This document shows positions 44,216-56,628 of a stretch of 64,000 nucleotides of DNA, in pieces. Positions within the stretch are counted from its first letter, which is position 1. Every line of letters begins with the position of its first letter. The DNA is taken from positions 2,046,001-2,110,000 of the forward strand of contig NZ_CP017279.1 in assembly GCF_001750725.1 (NCBI RefSeq), in the 5' to 3' direction. Origin of the DNA: Enterobacter ludwigii (GTDB lineage: Bacteria > Pseudomonadota > Gammaproteobacteria > Enterobacterales > Enterobacteriaceae). The position numbers and the translations under genes were made by a program. Under the pieces are notes generated by a model. That model searched no databases. It was not told the origin of the DNA and saw nothing but the letters and a program-made list of their open reading frames with translations.

Positions 44216-46249
44216 TCAGGCGGCTGTGTACGCCACACGTTGTTCACGATTTAATCCCTGAAGCGCCGACACATCAACGATCAGCGCCACGCTACCGTCA
44301 CCCAGAATAGTGGCGGCAGAAATACCTGGCACTTTGCGGTAGTTGCTTTCGAGGTTCTTCACGACCACCTGGTGCTGGCCAATCAGCTGATCAACCAGCA
44401 GCGCGTAGCGGCGACCCGCACTTTGCAGGATCACCACGATCCCCTGCGTGGCCTCGGTTTTCGCGCCATCCACTTCGAACACTTTCCACAATTCGACCAG
44501 CGGCAGGTACTCACCGCGCACTTCAAGAACGCGCTCGCCACCCGCCAGCGGATGCAGATCTTCTTCACGCGGCTGCAGCGATTCCATCACCGCGTTCAGC
44601 GGCAGAATAAAGACTTCGTCCGCCACTTTCACCGACATGCCGTCGAGGATTGCCAGCGTCAGCGGCAGCAGGATACGAATGGTGGTGCCGGAACCTTGTT
44701 TAGACTTGATCTCAACGTGGCCGCCCATCTCCTGAATGTTACGCTTCACCACGTCCATTCCCACGCCGCGGCCGGAAACGTCCGTCACCTGCTCTGCGGT
44801 CGAGAAGCCTGGCGCGAAGATCAGCATGCCCACTTCTTCGTCAGTCATGTTTTCGTTGACCGCCATTCCCTGCGAAATGGCTTTCGCCAGAATGCGCTCA
44901 CGGTTCAGGCCCGCACCGTCATCGGTCACTTCGATGCAGATGTTCCCGCCCTGGTGTTCGGCGGAGAGGATCAGATTCCCGACCGGGGATTTTCCGGCGG
45001 CAATGCGGTTTTCCGGCAGTTCGATACCGTGGTCGAGGCTGTTACGCACCAGGTGCGTTAACGGGTCGATAATGCGTTCGATCAGGCTTTTATCCAGTTC
45101 GGTGGAGCTGCCCATCAGCGTCAGTTCAATCTGTTTATTCAGTTTGCTGGCCAGGTCACGCACCAGACGCGGGAAGCGGCTGAAGACATATTCCATCGGC
45201 ATCATACGAATGGACATCACCGATTCCTGCAGGTCGCGGGCATTACGTTGCAACTGCCCCATGCTGGTAATCAGATCGCCGTGGGTCACCGGATCCAGTT
45301 CGTTAGACCGCTGTGCCAGCATCGACTGGGTAATCACCAGTTCACCCACCAGGTTAATCAGCTGGTCAACTTTCTCGACGGCGACGCGGATGCTGGTGGA
45401 TTCACTGGAACGCGCGGCCGGTTTGTCACCACGGCCTGGCGCGCCGGCATCTTTTGGCACCGCTTTCAATACCGGCGCCGCAGGCGCAACGGCAGGTGCA
45501 GCCGCCTGAGGATCAACCGCCACCTCTTCCACTGCCGCTGGCACGTCAACCGCCGCCGTTTCGGTTTCAAACGCGATCTGGTCGGCTTCGATAACAAAGC
45601 ACAGGACCGCCACGATATCGTCCTGGCTGATCCCCTCTTCCAGCGTCGCACTCAGGCTGTCTTTGCCTTTCACCACGTTGCTTAATTTCGCCAGGTTACT
45701 CAGCTCTTCTTCAAGAAGGTCAACTTCGTTCTCTTTGAGGCGTGACAGCACCACGCGCACTTTACTCGCAGCGGCGGCCGGGGCCGCCTCTTGTGCGGTA
45801 ACGGCATCGACAACGCTCAGTTTGGCTGCCGGAACAACGGCTGCGGCTGCGTCACCTTTGGCTTCCAGCGCGAGCTGGCGCAGCGCATTGCAGATGTATT
45901 CAAAGCTGGCTGCATCAGGCTCTGCCGAGCTTTTATAGGCGTCGAGCTGTTCCTGCATAATATCTTTGGTTTCCAAAAACAGGTTGATAATGTCGGTATT
46001 GAGCTGCATTTCACCGCGTCGTGCTTCATCCAGCAGGTTTTCCATTAAATGGGTCGTTTCCTGCAGGATGGTAAATCCAAACGTTCCGGCTCCGCCTTTA
46101 ATCGAGTGCGCCGCACGGAAGATGGCATTGAGCTGCTCGGAGTCCGGTGCTTCAGGCACCAAATCCAGCAAGTGTTGCTCCATATCGGCCAACAATTCGT
46201 CGGCTTCATCAAAGAATGTCTGGTAAAAATCGCTAATATCCATGCTCAC
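44216..46249 (-). CDS. cheA: Chemotaxis histidine kinase CheA
   Basis: CheA autophosphorylates at His48 ([15 protein letters not shown]) and passes phosphate to CheY and CheB. The 677-residue protein has P1, a P2 CheY-binding domain, P3 dimerisation, the P4 ATPase with N box [12 protein letters not shown] boxes [10 protein letters not shown] and [12 protein letters not shown], and a P5 CheW-like end. It is about 23 residues longer than E. coli CheA, all in the Ala/Pro-rich linkers around P2 (about 130-290). Met98 ([11 protein letters not shown]) is conserved and is the start of the short form CheA-S in E. coli. Confidence 0.98.
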   Translation of the reverse strand: MSMDISDFYQTFFDEADELLADMEQHLLDLVPEAPDSEQLNAIFRAAHSIKGGAGTFGFTILQETTHLMENLLDEARRGEMQLNTDIINLFLETKDIMQEQLDAYKSSAEPDAASFEYICNALRQLALEAKGDAAAAVVPAAKLSVVDAVTAQEAAPAAAASKVRVVLSRLKENEVDLLEEELSNLAKLSNVVKGKDSLSATLEEGISQDDIVAVLCFVIEADQIAFETETAAVDVPAAVEEVAVDPQAAAPAVAPAAPVLKAVPKDAGAPGRGDKPAARSSESTSIRVAVEKVDQLINLVGELVITQSMLAQRSNELDPVTHGDLITSMGQLQRNARDLQESVMSIRMMPMEYVFSRFPRLVRDLASKLNKQIELTLMGSSTELDKSLIERIIDPLTHLVRNSLDHGIELPENRIAAGKSPVGNLILSAEHQGGNICIEVTDDGAGLNRERILAKAISQGMAVNENMTDEEVGMLIFAPGFSTAEQVTDVSGRGVGMDVVKRNIQEMGGHVEIKSKQGSGTTIRILLPLTLAILDGMSVKVADEVFILPLNAVMESLQPREEDLHPLAGGERVLEVRGEYLPLVELWKVFEVDGAKTEATQGIVVILQSAGRRYALLVDQLIGQHQVVVKNLESNYRKVPGISAATILGDGSVALIVDVSALQGLNREQRVAYTAA

Positions 46250-46253
46250 GCTA

Positions 46254-47183
46254 TCACCTCGGATTGGCTGGTGGCGATGTTGGAACGGCAGCCGAAGGAA
46301 CGGCCCCAGGCTGTTTTAAATCGTCCAGTGACTCATTCTGACTTTCGGCGTTTTCGTGCAGGATGGCCTGCTCCGCCTGCTGGTTCAGCACTAAAAGACT
46401 GATACGACGGTTGATGGCGTCATCCGGCCCGCGGTCAGTGACACGCATGGTTGATGCCATGCCGACCACGCGCAGTACCTTGCCATCATCAAGCCCACCT
46501 GCCACCAGCTCGCGACGCGAGGCGTTGGCACGATCGGCAGAAAGCTCCCAGTTGCTGTATCCCTTCTCACCCGTGGCGTACGGGAAGTCATCCGTGTGTC
46601 CAGACAGGCTGATACGGTTAGGAATACCGTTCAGCACTGGCGCAATGCCGCGCAAAATGTCGCGCATGTATGGCTCAACTTCCGCGCTGCCCGTTTTGAA
46701 CATCGGGCGATTCTGGCTATCAATAATCTGTATACGTAAACCTTCCTGCACCAGATCGATCTTCAGGTGTGGTCGCAGGGCACGCAGTTTAGGATCCGCC
46801 TCAATCAGCTGATCGAGATCGCCGCGCAGTTTCTTCAGGCGCGCTTGCTCCATGCGTTTTTTCAGCTCGTCGATGTTCGGCTCTTTCTTCACCTCACCCT
46901 TCTGCTGGGTGTAATCATCGCCGCCGCCAGGGATCGGGCTGTCGCTGTTAGAGATTCGCTGCCCACCGGTCACGGCGGTCGCCAGCGGCGTTCGGAAATA
47001 CTCGGCAATCTGGATCAACTCTTTCGGGCTGGAGATGGAGATGAGCCACATCACCAGAAAGAATGCCATCATTGCGGTCATAAAATCGGCGTACGCGATT
47101 TTCCAGGAGCCATGCGCGCCGTGCCCATGCCCCTTGTGCTTGCGTTTTTTTACGATGACGATCGGATGGGACTGATTTTTCAT
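46254..47183 (-). CDS. motB: Flagellar motor stator protein MotB
   Basis: MotB anchors the stator to peptidoglycan and forms the proton channel with MotA. It has 309 residues: a short basic N-terminus, one membrane helix with the proton-carrying Asp33 ([16 protein letters not shown]), a plug/linker, and a C-terminal OmpA-like domain ([16 protein letters not shown]...[14 protein letters not shown]). It overlaps motA by four bases (ATGA). Confidence 0.97.
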   Translation of the reverse strand: MKNQSHPIVIVKKRKHKGHGHGAHGSWKIAYADFMTAMMAFFLVMWLISISSPKELIQIAEYFRTPLATAVTGGQRISNSDSPIPGGGDDYTQQKGEVKKEPNIDELKKRMEQARLKKLRGDLDQLIEADPKLRALRPHLKIDLVQEGLRIQIIDSQNRPMFKTGSAEVEPYMRDILRGIAPVLNGIPNRISLSGHTDDFPYATGEKGYSNWELSADRANASRRELVAGGLDDGKVLRVVGMASTMRVTDRGPDDAINRRISLLVLNQQAEQAILHENAESQNESLDDLKQPGAVPSAAVPTSPPANPR

Positions 47184-48067
47184 GCGTCCTCAGTTGTCGT
47201 CTGTTGGTTTGGGTTTTTCACCGCGCGCACGTGTTCTTCAAGCTCGATAAACGACGGGCGCTCGCTGGAATAAAGCGTTTTACGGCCGAATTCAACTGCG
47301 ATAGGTGGCGCATAACCGTTAAGGTTAGAGAGCAGCGTGATCTTCACGCACTGCATCATTTTGGTCGTTTCCGCGCTTTTCTGACGCAGAACGCTGGCCA
47401 GCGGAGAGATAAAACCATACGCCAGCAAAATACCGAGGAAGGTGCCCACCATCGCATGCGCAATCAGCGCGCCCAACTCTGCCGCAGGACGATCCGCCGA
47501 GGCCAGCGCGTGTACCACGCCCATCACCGCCGCGACGATACCGAACGCAGGGAGGGAATCGCCCACCAGCGCCAGGCTGTTTGCCGGCACTTCGGATTCG
47601 CTTTCGTGCGTTTCAATCTCTTCGTCCATCAGCGCTTCGATTTCGAAGGTGTTCATGTTGCCGCTGATGATCAGTCGCAGGTAATCGACGATGAAATCCA
47701 GCATCATTGCGTCAGCGAGAATGCGCGGGTAGCTGGCAAAAATTTCGCTCTCTTTCGGGTTTTCAATATCCCGCTCAAGCGAGAACATGCCCTGCTGACG
47801 CGACTTCGCCATCAGACGATAGAGCAGCGCAAGCAGATCCATATACATGCTTTTGGTGTATTTAGAGCGACGGAACAGCAGTGGAATAGCTTTCAGCGTG
47901 CCCTTGATCGATTTACCGTTATTACCAACGATAAAAGCCCCTACCCCTGCGCCGCCGATGATAATAAGTTCAGCCGGTTGATAGAGTGCTCCAAGGTGCC
48001 CGCCGGTCATCATGTAACCGCCGAAAACTGTACCGAGAACTACCAGGTAACCTAATAAGATAAGCAC
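47180..48067 (-). CDS. motA: Flagellar motor stator protein MotA
   Basis: MotA forms the five-subunit ring around MotB that generates torque. The 295 residues equal E. coli; the start is GTG behind AAGGAT. Four membrane helices flank a cytoplasmic loop bearing the torque residues Arg90/Glu98 region ([21 protein letters not shown]...SLERDIE) and the conserved prolines in [10 protein letters not shown] and [10 protein letters not shown]. It heads motAB-cheAW, reached from a sigma-28 promoter inside flhC. Confidence 0.97.
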   Translation of the reverse strand: MLILLGYLVVLGTVFGGYMMTGGHLGALYQPAELIIIGGAGVGAFIVGNNGKSIKGTLKAIPLLFRRSKYTKSMYMDLLALLYRLMAKSRQQGMFSLERDIENPKESEIFASYPRILADAMMLDFIVDYLRLIISGNMNTFEIEALMDEEIETHESESEVPANSLALVGDSLPAFGIVAAVMGVVHALASADRPAAELGALIAHAMVGTFLGILLAYGFISPLASVLRQKSAETTKMMQCVKITLLSNLNGYAPPIAVEFGRKTLYSSERPSFIELEEHVRAVKNPNQQTTTEDA

Positions 48068-48133
48068 GACATCATCCTTCCGCTAGTGACTATGGCAAGG
48101 ATGTTCAGCTCGCAGCGTTTACCGTTTGCGGGG

Positions 48134-48167
48134 TAAAAAAAAGCAGCGGTAATTGCTTACCGCTGCT
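48134..48167 (-). terminator. Terminator after flhC / of the MotR-like RNA
   Basis: On the minus strand a perfect 11-bp stem (AGCAGCGGTAA / TTACCGCTGCT) with a four-base loop is followed by eight T. Read-through is required for motA expression from the flhC-internal promoter. Confidence 0.93.
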
Positions 48168-48228
48168 GGAATCTTGCCCACACGTTCGGGTTAAACAGCT
48201 TGTTCGATCTGTTCATCCAGCAGTTGTG
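48134..48228 (-). ncRNA. motR: MotR-like sigma-28-dependent small RNA (candidate)
   Basis: A near-consensus sigma-28 promoter inside the end of flhC would start an RNA near 48228. A strong terminator ends it about 95 nt later, within the motA leader. E. coli MotR (about 93 nt, Hfq-bound, regulates flagellar and ribosomal mRNAs) occupies exactly this place. The RNA would share the last 38 nt or so of flhC. The promoter and terminator are seen; the RNA itself is inferred. Confidence 0.72.
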
Positions 48229-48769
48229 GAATAATATCGGCAGCTTCCCGGGAAAGTTTACGTCTTTTTACTGCTCGGGATGGAGGCTGGCATAAACTAC
48301 AGGCGAAGCTGCCTGCAGGCTGATGCGCATGGGTAATAAAATTGCCATCGCAGCAGTTACAGCGCGACAGCTCAAGCATTCCGCTTTCAACAAAACGCAC
48401 CAGCGTCCATGCGCGGGTGAGCGCCAGCAAAGGACCCTCGTCCTGCTGCGGGCATTGTTCAAGGTAAAGTTTATACGCTTTGATCACGGCATCAACGCCG
48501 CTACACAAACCGGTTTTGAGAAGATACTGCCAGGCATTACAGAACATGGAGGCATGAATGTTCTGTTCCCAGGTCATAAACCAGTCCGTTGAAAACGGCA
48601 GCATTCCTTTCGGCGGGGGACTACCACGTAACTCTTTATACAATTTGATGAGGCGACCACGACTCAGCTGAGTCTCGCTTTCCAGCATTTGTAAACGAGC
48701 ACCGAGCGTAATCAGCTCCATTGCTAACTGTATGTCACGCGCTTCCTGAACAATGCTTTTCTCGCTCAT
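48191..48769 (-). CDS. flhC: Flagellar master regulator subunit FlhC
   Basis: FlhC joins FlhD in the FlhD4C2 activator of class 2 flagellar operons. The 192 residues equal E. coli. Four zinc-binding cysteines are visible in CNCCDGNF...CSLCQPP (about 137-160). It begins two nt after the flhD stop. Its 3' end contains the promoter for motAB-cheAW and the MotR-like RNA. Confidence 0.98.
   Translation of the reverse strand: MSEKSIVQEARDIQLAMELITLGARLQMLESETQLSRGRLIKLYKELRGSPPPKGMLPFSTDWFMTWEQNIHASMFCNAWQYLLKTGLCSGVDAVIKAYKLYLEQCPQQDEGPLLALTRAWTLVRFVESGMLELSRCNCCDGNFITHAHQPAGSFACSLCQPPSRAVKRRKLSREAADIIPQLLDEQIEQAV
48234..48260 (-). promoter_or_regulatory. Sigma-28 promoter inside flhC (motAB-cheAW / MotR-like RNA)
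   Basis: TAAACTTT-N11-GCCGATAT on the minus strand is a strong FliA promoter and agrees with the E. coli motA promoter in both boxes. It lies within the coding end of flhC. Confidence 0.92.
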
Positions 48770-48771
48770 TG

Positions 48772-49122
48772 CTAGGCCCTTTTCTTACGGGCTGCGTCAT
48801 CAGGCTGGCTGATTTCGGTAAGCAAGCGAGTGGAAAGAAGAATACCGGTATGGATCTGTTGAAGATCGTCAACACGGGAATCCTGCGTCAGACGCGTGAT
48901 AGTCTGAGGATTGTCAAAACGGAACTGGCAAACCAGTTGGTTTGTTTCCGCCAGTTTAACCATTTGAGGAAGGGTTAACCCACCCAGCATGGTTGCCATT
49001 TCTTCATTAATACCCAGACGAAACATCGCGGACGCCTTGTCCTGACTAATCAAACGCTGCGCGAGCAGTAAATACGACAAATTGATGTCATAGATATGTT
49101 TTAGCAACTCGGATGTATGCAT
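48772..49122 (-). CDS. flhD: Flagellar master regulator subunit FlhD
   Basis: FlhD is the partner of FlhC at the top of the flagellar cascade. The 116-residue frame [19 protein letters not shown] matches E. coli; an ATG three codons upstream would give 119 residues. The dimerisation helices and the C-terminal DNA-contact part ([20 protein letters not shown]) are intact. A long leader with a perfect CRP site lies upstream. Confidence 0.97.
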   Translation of the reverse strand: MHTSELLKHIYDINLSYLLLAQRLISQDKASAMFRLGINEEMATMLGGLTLPQMVKLAETNQLVCQFRFDNPQTITRLTQDSRVDDLQQIHTGILLSTRLLTEISQPDDAARKKRA

Positions 49123-49918
49123 TGTTCCCATCCCGAATAACCAACTATTATTTTTATGCGGAAAGACCGCACCCCGTGATGTCGCCGGGAAATCACCCGG
49201 TATAAAAAAGAAAAGGCTAAATGCATAGTCGAATTTAGGTTTGTATTCATTGAAACGCGCAACAGCTGAAACGCGGTTACGTCTCTTACACGTTTTATCA
49301 TTTCTTACAAATAACTAAGATTTTTCCTAATTCGACGCAAACTCTACTCGTCAGTTTTGACACATACAATGCAGCCACCCCCAAATTTAAAAAAAATGTG
49401 ATATACGTCACACAATTTAAGTGAATATCTCCCATAAATCCATCAGTATGACTTGTAAATTGGTTGTTTTTTGAACGATCGACACTGTTTTCTATTCTTT
49501 ATGGGCGAATACTCATGCAGGAGTATGAGCAGAAGTGGCATGACATGTGCTGTTCGAAACGTATCAGCGACCAGATGCGCGTCACAGCGAATCCATCGTA
49601 AGGTCACATTTTAATTATCTATAAAAAACATGTAGTTATGCAAAACGCCTATAACAATTGTTTCACATGGTAATCATTAGAAATGTGTTTATAACGCGTT
49701 AAAACGATTTAACACCGGAAACGTAAAAAAGTGTGATTCAGGTTAAGTTGTTAATTTTTTTCATTTAGGCACGTTTTCCCGTTATTCTTCTTATAAGAAT
49801 AATTAATGAATAATTATGATTAGCTTCACACTTATGTCGTATTCACCTCTTGCAGATCCGGTGAAATCGCGGTAATGGTGACTAAGACGCTGTCTTTCAG
49901 ACACCTAAGGAGTGCGTT
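49123..49918. other. flhDC / uspC divergent regulatory region
   Basis: 796 nt of AT-rich DNA without a gene that I can see, serving as the flhDC promoter plus a long 5' leader (about 210 nt if the start site lies 71 nt from the CRP centre, as in E. coli) and the uspC promoter. No IS element is present; E. coli K-12 carries IS1 here. A small inverted repeat (TTATTCTT / AAGAATAA near 49784-49804) lies on the uspC side. Confidence 0.75.
49397..49412. promoter_or_regulatory. CRP site of flhDC
   Basis: TGTGATATACGTCACA is a full match to the CRP consensus, centred 282 nt upstream of the flhD start. In E. coli, CRP-cAMP activates flhDC from -71.5, so this placement predicts a leader of about 210 nt. 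Confidence 0.88.
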
Positions 49919-50347
49919 ATGAGTTACTCCCATCTTCTTGTTTCTGTTGCGGTTTCGCCCGAAAGCCATGAACTCATCGCCCGGGCGGTTTCCATTGCCA
50001 GACCGCATAATGCCCGTATCAGCCTGATCACCCTCGCGGCCGAGCCTGAGATGTATAATCAACTGGCTGCCCCCATGCTGGAAGATATTCGTGAGGTCTT
50101 ACAGGAAGAAACGCAGCAATTTATGCGTGAGCTGGTAGAAAAGGCGCAATATCCTATATATGACACCATTATTGCGACAGGGGAGCTTAATGCGCATATT
50201 CTCAACATGTGCAGTAAGCAGAATATTGATTTAGTAATATGCGGGAATCATAACCACAGCTTTTTTTCTCGCGCAGCCTGTGCGGCGAAATCGATTGTGG
50301 CGTCAAGCCAGGTGGATGTGTTGTTAGTGCCTCTTGGGGGCCGTTAA
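49919..50347 (+). CDS. uspC: Universal stress protein UspC
   Basis: UspC is a 142-residue cytosolic UspA-type protein induced by stress and salt. The N-terminal strand (SYSHLLVSVAVSPES) and the C-terminal block (DLVICGNHNHSFFSRAACAAKSIVASSQVDVLLVPL) match E. coli UspC. The ATP-type G-x2-G-x9-G(S/T) loop is replaced by GNHNHSFFSR, as usual in the UspACD subgroup. It is divergent from flhD and convergent with otsA. Confidence 0.95.
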   Translation: MSYSHLLVSVAVSPESHELIARAVSIARPHNARISLITLAAEPEMYNQLAAPMLEDIREVLQEETQQFMRELVEKAQYPIYDTIIATGELNAHILNMCSKQNIDLVICGNHNHSFFSRAACAAKSIVASSQVDVLLVPLGGR

Positions 50348-50362
50348 ACCCCCAGAGGAAAA

Positions 50363-52583
<2,221 letters not shown>

Positions 52584-52659
52584 TTACGAGAGGTAAACGC
52601 CTTTACCTCTTTCATAGCCATGTAAGTATAGACAGTGTGACGTCGCTCGCCATTTGACA

Positions 52660-52690
52660 ACCGCCCCGCCAGCAAAACTGGCGAGGCGGT
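52660..52690 (-). terminator. Hairpin between araH and otsB
   Basis: ACCGCC-C-CGCCAG / CTGGCG-A-GGCGGT with a CAAAA loop forms a strong stem about 50 nt after the araH stop. The following TTGTC is a poor T-tract, so it is at best a moderate terminator. Confidence 0.55.
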
Positions 52691-52741
52691 TCGGGGGTCA
52701 GCTAAGGTTATTAGTTGAGCAATATAAAGATAGGAAAAACC

Positions 52742-53725
52742 TTAGACGGTACGCTTCGCTTTTTGCTTGTAACGGTCGAATATCACCGCTGCCAGCAGGA
52801 TCAGGCCACGAACGACGTACTGAGAGAACGGCGAAATATTGAGCAGGTTCATGGCGTTCTCTACCGTCCCCAGGATCAGGATACCGGCCACCACATATGA
52901 GATTTTTCCGATGCCGCCTTTCAGGGAAACGCCCCCCAAAACACAGGCTGAAATGACGATCAGCTCATAACCGATAGAGGTCATTGGCTGGCCACTGGTC
53001 ATTCGCGACGCCAGAATAATCCCTGCGGCTGCAGAGACCAGCCCGGAAAGAACAAAGATAATAATCTTGGTACGCACCACCGGCACACCGGCCAGACGTG
53101 CGGCTTCTTCATTGCCCCCGATAGCCAGGGTATTACGGCCAAACGTGGTCCGGTTGAGCAGGAACCCGAACAGGATAAGACAGGCCACGGTCAGCCAGAT
53201 TGGCGCTGGCAGCCCCAGCCAGTTAGCGTAACCGAGGGTAAAGAAGCGCTCGTCTTCAATCCCCACCGCTTTACCGTCAGAGATGATATAGGCAAGACCA
53301 CGCACAATTTGCATGGTCGCAAGCGTTGTGATCAGGGCGTTAATCTTCAGACGAGCAATTACAAAGCCGTTCACCAGACCGCTGAGCACGCCCAGTAACA
53401 GACCCGCCAGCACGCCAATCCACAGGCTCTCCGTCATGTTGATTACCACAGCCGTGGTGACACCGGCACAGGCAATAACCGAGGCCACCGACAGGTCAAA
53501 ATCGCCCGAGGCCAGACAGAACAGCATACCGCAGGCCACCATGCCGGACATGGAAATGGCCAGCCCCAGCCCTTTCATATTAATAAAGGTGGCAAAATTA
53601 GGAACGAAGATCGCACAGGCGACAAACAGGGCGGCAAAGACCACCAGCATGCCGTACTGATCCCAGATTCGGCCAAAACTGAACGCCGACTTTGGCGCTC
53701 CGGATGTAGTAACAGAGGACATCAT
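52742..53725 (-). CDS. araH: L-arabinose ABC transporter permease
   Basis: AraH is the inner-membrane channel of the high-affinity arabinose importer. The 327-residue protein has about ten hydrophobic segments and the sugar-permease family blocks LASGDFDLSVASVIA and IGGNEEAARLAGVPV (the ATPase-contact EAA-like loop). It follows araG by 11 nt. Two successive ATGs open it. Confidence 0.97.
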   Translation of the reverse strand: MMSSVTTSGAPKSAFSFGRIWDQYGMLVVFAALFVACAIFVPNFATFINMKGLGLAISMSGMVACGMLFCLASGDFDLSVASVIACAGVTTAVVINMTESLWIGVLAGLLLGVLSGLVNGFVIARLKINALITTLATMQIVRGLAYIISDGKAVGIEDERFFTLGYANWLGLPAPIWLTVACLILFGFLLNRTTFGRNTLAIGGNEEAARLAGVPVVRTKIIIFVLSGLVSAAAGIILASRMTSGQPMTSIGYELIVISACVLGGVSLKGGIGKISYVVAGILILGTVENAMNLLNISPFSQYVVRGLILLAAVIFDRYKQKAKRTV

Positions 53726-53736
53726 TAACTCCTTAC

Positions 53737-55251
53737 TCAGGCGACAGCCTGGCTGACTTTAGGCATGGCGAGATTCAACGCCTGTTGTTCATTCGCCTGT
53801 TCATGAAGCAATTCACCGGCAATTTCACCTTCACGCATGACGACAATGCGATCGGCGACGCCAAGCACTTCAGGCAGATCGCTGGAGGCGAAGAGCACCG
53901 CCACGCCGCGTTTTGCCAGTTCATAGATCACGTTATAAATCTCGTGTTTTGCCCCCACATCGATACCGCGCGTCGGTTCGTCCAGTAAAATGACCTTCAT
54001 ATCCTCCGACAGCCAGCGGCCCAGAATGGCCTTCTGCTGGTTGCCCCCGGAAAGATTCATGATCAGCTGTTCCGGTCCCGGCGTTTTGATATTGAGTGAA
54101 CGAATGTGGTGATCGGCATTGCTCGATTCCCAGCTATCGTTGATCAGGCATCCTGCGCGGATAAATTTGCGACGGGCGGAGATATTGATGTTGTCACGCA
54201 CCGAATGCACCGGAATAATCCCCTCCGCTTTGCGATCTTCCGGGCAGAGCATCATGCCTGCCTTAATCGCGTGGGCGGGCTTCTGAATATCCACCGCTGC
54301 GCCGTCAATAGACACCACGCCTTCGGTAATGCGCGTGCCGCCGAACAACCCTTTCATTAACTCGCTACGCCCTGCGCCCACCAGGCCGAACAGCCCGACG
54401 ATTTCACCGCTGCGTACCGATAACGAAACCGGCATGCGTACTCCCGGCGCTTTTACATTATCCAGTCGCAGGCGTTCAGGGCCGTACTCACGCGGTTTCC
54501 AGTGGTAAATGTCCCCCAGATCGCGTCCGACCATCGCCTGGACAAGCTGGTCATGGTTCACCTGCGCCATATCGCTAAAGGTGCGCACATAGCGGCCATC
54601 TTTAAACACGGTGATGGCGTCGCTCAGGGCAAATATCTCTTCCATACGGTGCGAAACATACAAAATCGTGCGGCCTTCCTGGCGCAACTCCCGGATCACG
54701 CGGAACAGGTTTTCGATTTCACGTGCGGAAAGCGAACTGGTGGGTTCGTCAAAGGCAATAATTCTGGCGTTACGCGCCAGAGCCTTGGCAATTTCAACCA
54801 TCTGCCACTGGCCGATGGAGAGGTATTTCAGCGGCGTCTGAGGATCGACGTCCAGCCCAAGATGTTTAAGCTGCAGCCCTGCTTCATAATTAAGTAGCGA
54901 ACGATTAACCACGCCGCTTTTGTGCGGGAGCTGTCCTAAATAGATGTTCTCGGCCACGGTCATCTCTGGGATCAGGTGCAGTTCCTGATAGATAATGGCC
55001 ACCCCGGCATTAAGCGCCGCCGTGGTATCAGCAAAAGCCACCTCTTCGCCACGAATGGCCAATGTGCCGGTCGTAGGGGAATAGTTGCCGCTGAGGATTT
55101 TCAACAGCGTGGATTTTCCCGCGCCGTTTTCACCCATCAGGGCATGAACCTGGCCGGCATAGCAGTCGAAACTGATATCGGTCAGCGCGTTAACACCGGG
55201 GAACGTTTTCCCGATGCCGCGAAATGAGAGATACGGATCAGACTGTCGCAT
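53737..55251 (-). CDS. araG: L-arabinose ABC transporter ATPase
   Basis: AraG powers arabinose uptake. It has 504 residues with two nucleotide-binding domains. The first has Walker [10 protein letters not shown], signature [12 protein letters not shown] and Walker [12 protein letters not shown]. The second has the degenerate Walker [11 protein letters not shown], signature LSGGNQQKA and [12 protein letters not shown]. This asymmetric pattern is normal for sugar importers of the RbsA/AraG type. A hairpin separates it from araF. Confidence 0.97.
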   Translation of the reverse strand: MRQSDPYLSFRGIGKTFPGVNALTDISFDCYAGQVHALMGENGAGKSTLLKILSGNYSPTTGTLAIRGEEVAFADTTAALNAGVAIIYQELHLIPEMTVAENIYLGQLPHKSGVVNRSLLNYEAGLQLKHLGLDVDPQTPLKYLSIGQWQMVEIAKALARNARIIAFDEPTSSLSAREIENLFRVIRELRQEGRTILYVSHRMEEIFALSDAITVFKDGRYVRTFSDMAQVNHDQLVQAMVGRDLGDIYHWKPREYGPERLRLDNVKAPGVRMPVSLSVRSGEIVGLFGLVGAGRSELMKGLFGGTRITEGVVSIDGAAVDIQKPAHAIKAGMMLCPEDRKAEGIIPVHSVRDNINISARRKFIRAGCLINDSWESSNADHHIRSLNIKTPGPEQLIMNLSGGNQQKAILGRWLSEDMKVILLDEPTRGIDVGAKHEIYNVIYELAKRGVAVLFASSDLPEVLGVADRIVVMREGEIAGELLHEQANEQQALNLAMPKVSQAVA

Positions 55252-55285
55252 AACGTCTCCGTGATTCCTGTAGTGTGTACGTCTG

Positions 55286-55308
55286 GCCCCTCATGGTGAA
55301 TGAGGGGC
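55286..55308 (-). other. Stem-loop between araF and araG
   Basis: GCCCCTCAT / ATGAGGGGC with a GGTGA loop lies in the 71-nt araF-araG gap, without a T-run. Such hairpins after binding-protein genes typically stabilise the upstream message so that the binding protein is made in excess; that role here is inferred. Confidence 0.6.
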
Positions 55309-55322
55309 GCAATCACAGCGTA

Positions 55323-56312
55323 TTACTTACCGCCCAGTCCTTTTTTCGCCAGTTCCTCTTTGAAGTTGTCGCGGGTAATCAGCACCACGTCGGTCACTTC
55401 AGTAAATTTCGGCGGTTCAGCCCCTTTGGTCACCCAGTTGTAGAGCATTTCACTGGATTTGTAGCCGTGTACGTCCGGGCTTGGCAGCAGAGAGCCGTAG
55501 AAGCCGGTCGCCTGCGCTTTGGACAGTTCGCTGACGGCGTCAACGCCGTTGATACCGATACCGATCACATCCGGAGCTTTAAAGCCCTGACCTTCTGTCG
55601 CACGCACGCCACCCAGCACGGTGTTGTCGTTCATACCGACCACCAGCCAGTGTTTAACTTCCGGGTGTTGAACCAGCATTGAGTTCGCGGCGTCGAACGC
55701 GCCGGGGATATCGTTGGATTTGGTAGGCACTTTATAGATCTGTTTTTCCGGGAAGCCGGCGGCTTTCAGAGCGTCCATGGAACCGGTAGTACGACGACGT
55801 GCAGTATCCAGCTCATCAGCCGTGATGGCCATGACGCCCGTCTCTTTTACATCCCAGCCGCGCTTTTGCATCTCTTTATAGAGTTCCTGACCCTGGCGCT
55901 CACCAATTTTGGTCGCGGCCATCATTACCAGCGGCACGGTGTCCATTGGCTTGCCTTTGGCATTGACGAACTGATCGTCAACGGCAATAACCTTCATGTC
56001 GTAACCGCGCGCTTTAGCCGCAATTGCCGACCCCAGTTTTGGATCGGGTGTACAGATAACGAAACCTTTCGCACCGCTGGCCGCCAGGCTGTCGATGGCG
56101 TTCAGGGTTTTTTCACCGTCAGGCACGGCGATTTTAATGACGTCAAAACCTAAATCTTTTCCGGCTTTATCGGCGAATTTCCACTCAGTCTGGAACCACG
56201 GCTCTTCTGGCTGTTTTACCAAAAAACCGAGTTTTAAATTCTCTGCGATAGCGGATTGTGACATAACAGCAGCCAGACCAACGGCCGCCAGCGCTTTAGT
56301 AAATTTGTGCAT
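55323..56312 (-). CDS. araF: L-arabinose-binding periplasmic protein
   Basis: AraF captures L-arabinose in the periplasm for AraGH. The 329-residue precursor starts MHKFTKALAAVGLAAVMSQS, a signal peptide cleaved after AIA; a start seven codons upstream is unlikely. Sugar-site residues lie in LVKQPEEPWFQTEW, VDDQFVNAKGK and GMNDNTVLGGVRA. It heads araFGH and has AraC- and CRP-like sites upstream. Confidence 0.97.
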   Translation of the reverse strand: MHKFTKALAAVGLAAVMSQSAIAENLKLGFLVKQPEEPWFQTEWKFADKAGKDLGFDVIKIAVPDGEKTLNAIDSLAASGAKGFVICTPDPKLGSAIAAKARGYDMKVIAVDDQFVNAKGKPMDTVPLVMMAATKIGERQGQELYKEMQKRGWDVKETGVMAITADELDTARRRTTGSMDALKAAGFPEKQIYKVPTKSNDIPGAFDAANSMLVQHPEVKHWLVVGMNDNTVLGGVRATEGQGFKAPDVIGIGINGVDAVSELSKAQATGFYGSLLPSPDVHGYKSSEMLYNWVTKGAEPPKFTEVTDVVLITRDNFKEELAKKGLGGK

Positions 56313-56439
56313 GGTAAACTCCAGCTTTAGCATTCTTTTCTGTAGGGAATATTTGCGTGCTTCTTATTTAATCGGACTTAAAACAAGGCATTAGCGCTTA
56401 CCTCGTCATAAGCGTTATTGCTGGTGATAGTTTTAGCGG

Positions 56440-56575
56440 GAAATTAATCATCCATAAGAGAGCGCCATCACACCGCAGAATTACAGTAATTGCGTACATA
56501 AATTCAGCGGAAAATGACATAAAAATGGCAGGAATTGTCGGACAAATGAAACGGGGTTAAGCAGAATTATCCATA
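56440..56575. promoter_or_regulatory. araFGH control region: two AraC-like half-sites and a CRP-like site
   Basis: Two TCCATA-ending AraC half-sites are visible: AAGCAGAATTATCCATA (56559-56575, close to the araI1 form TAGC-N7-TCCATA) and a weaker one at 56440-56456. Between them, next to the weaker half-site, TGTGATGGCGCTCTCT on the operon strand (56457-56472) is an imperfect CRP site. The half-sites read opposite to araF, which fits the reverse orientation described for E. coli araFGH. The rest of the 316-nt gap holds no gene. Confidence 0.62.
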
Positions 56576-56598
56576 AGATCAGCTAAGAAGTCCCTGAG

Positions 56599-56622
56599 CG
56601 CCGGACGCTCTAGCATCCGGCG
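56599..56622. repeat. REP-like stem after the DJ-1 family gene
   Basis: CGCCGGA and TCCGGCG flank a 10-nt loop just past the gene's stop. The CGCCGGATGC...TCCGGCG form resembles a single enterobacterial REP unit. No T-run follows. Confidence 0.45.
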
Positions 56623-56628
56623 GGAAAT

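Noticed and set aside
44736..45509. Open frames antisense to cheA (257 and 229 codons)
   Set aside because: Ser/Arg-rich low-complexity products mirroring cheA codons.
50336..50360. Possible terminator between uspC and otsA
   Set aside because: Only a five- to six-pair G/C stem overlapping the uspC stop, without a T-run.
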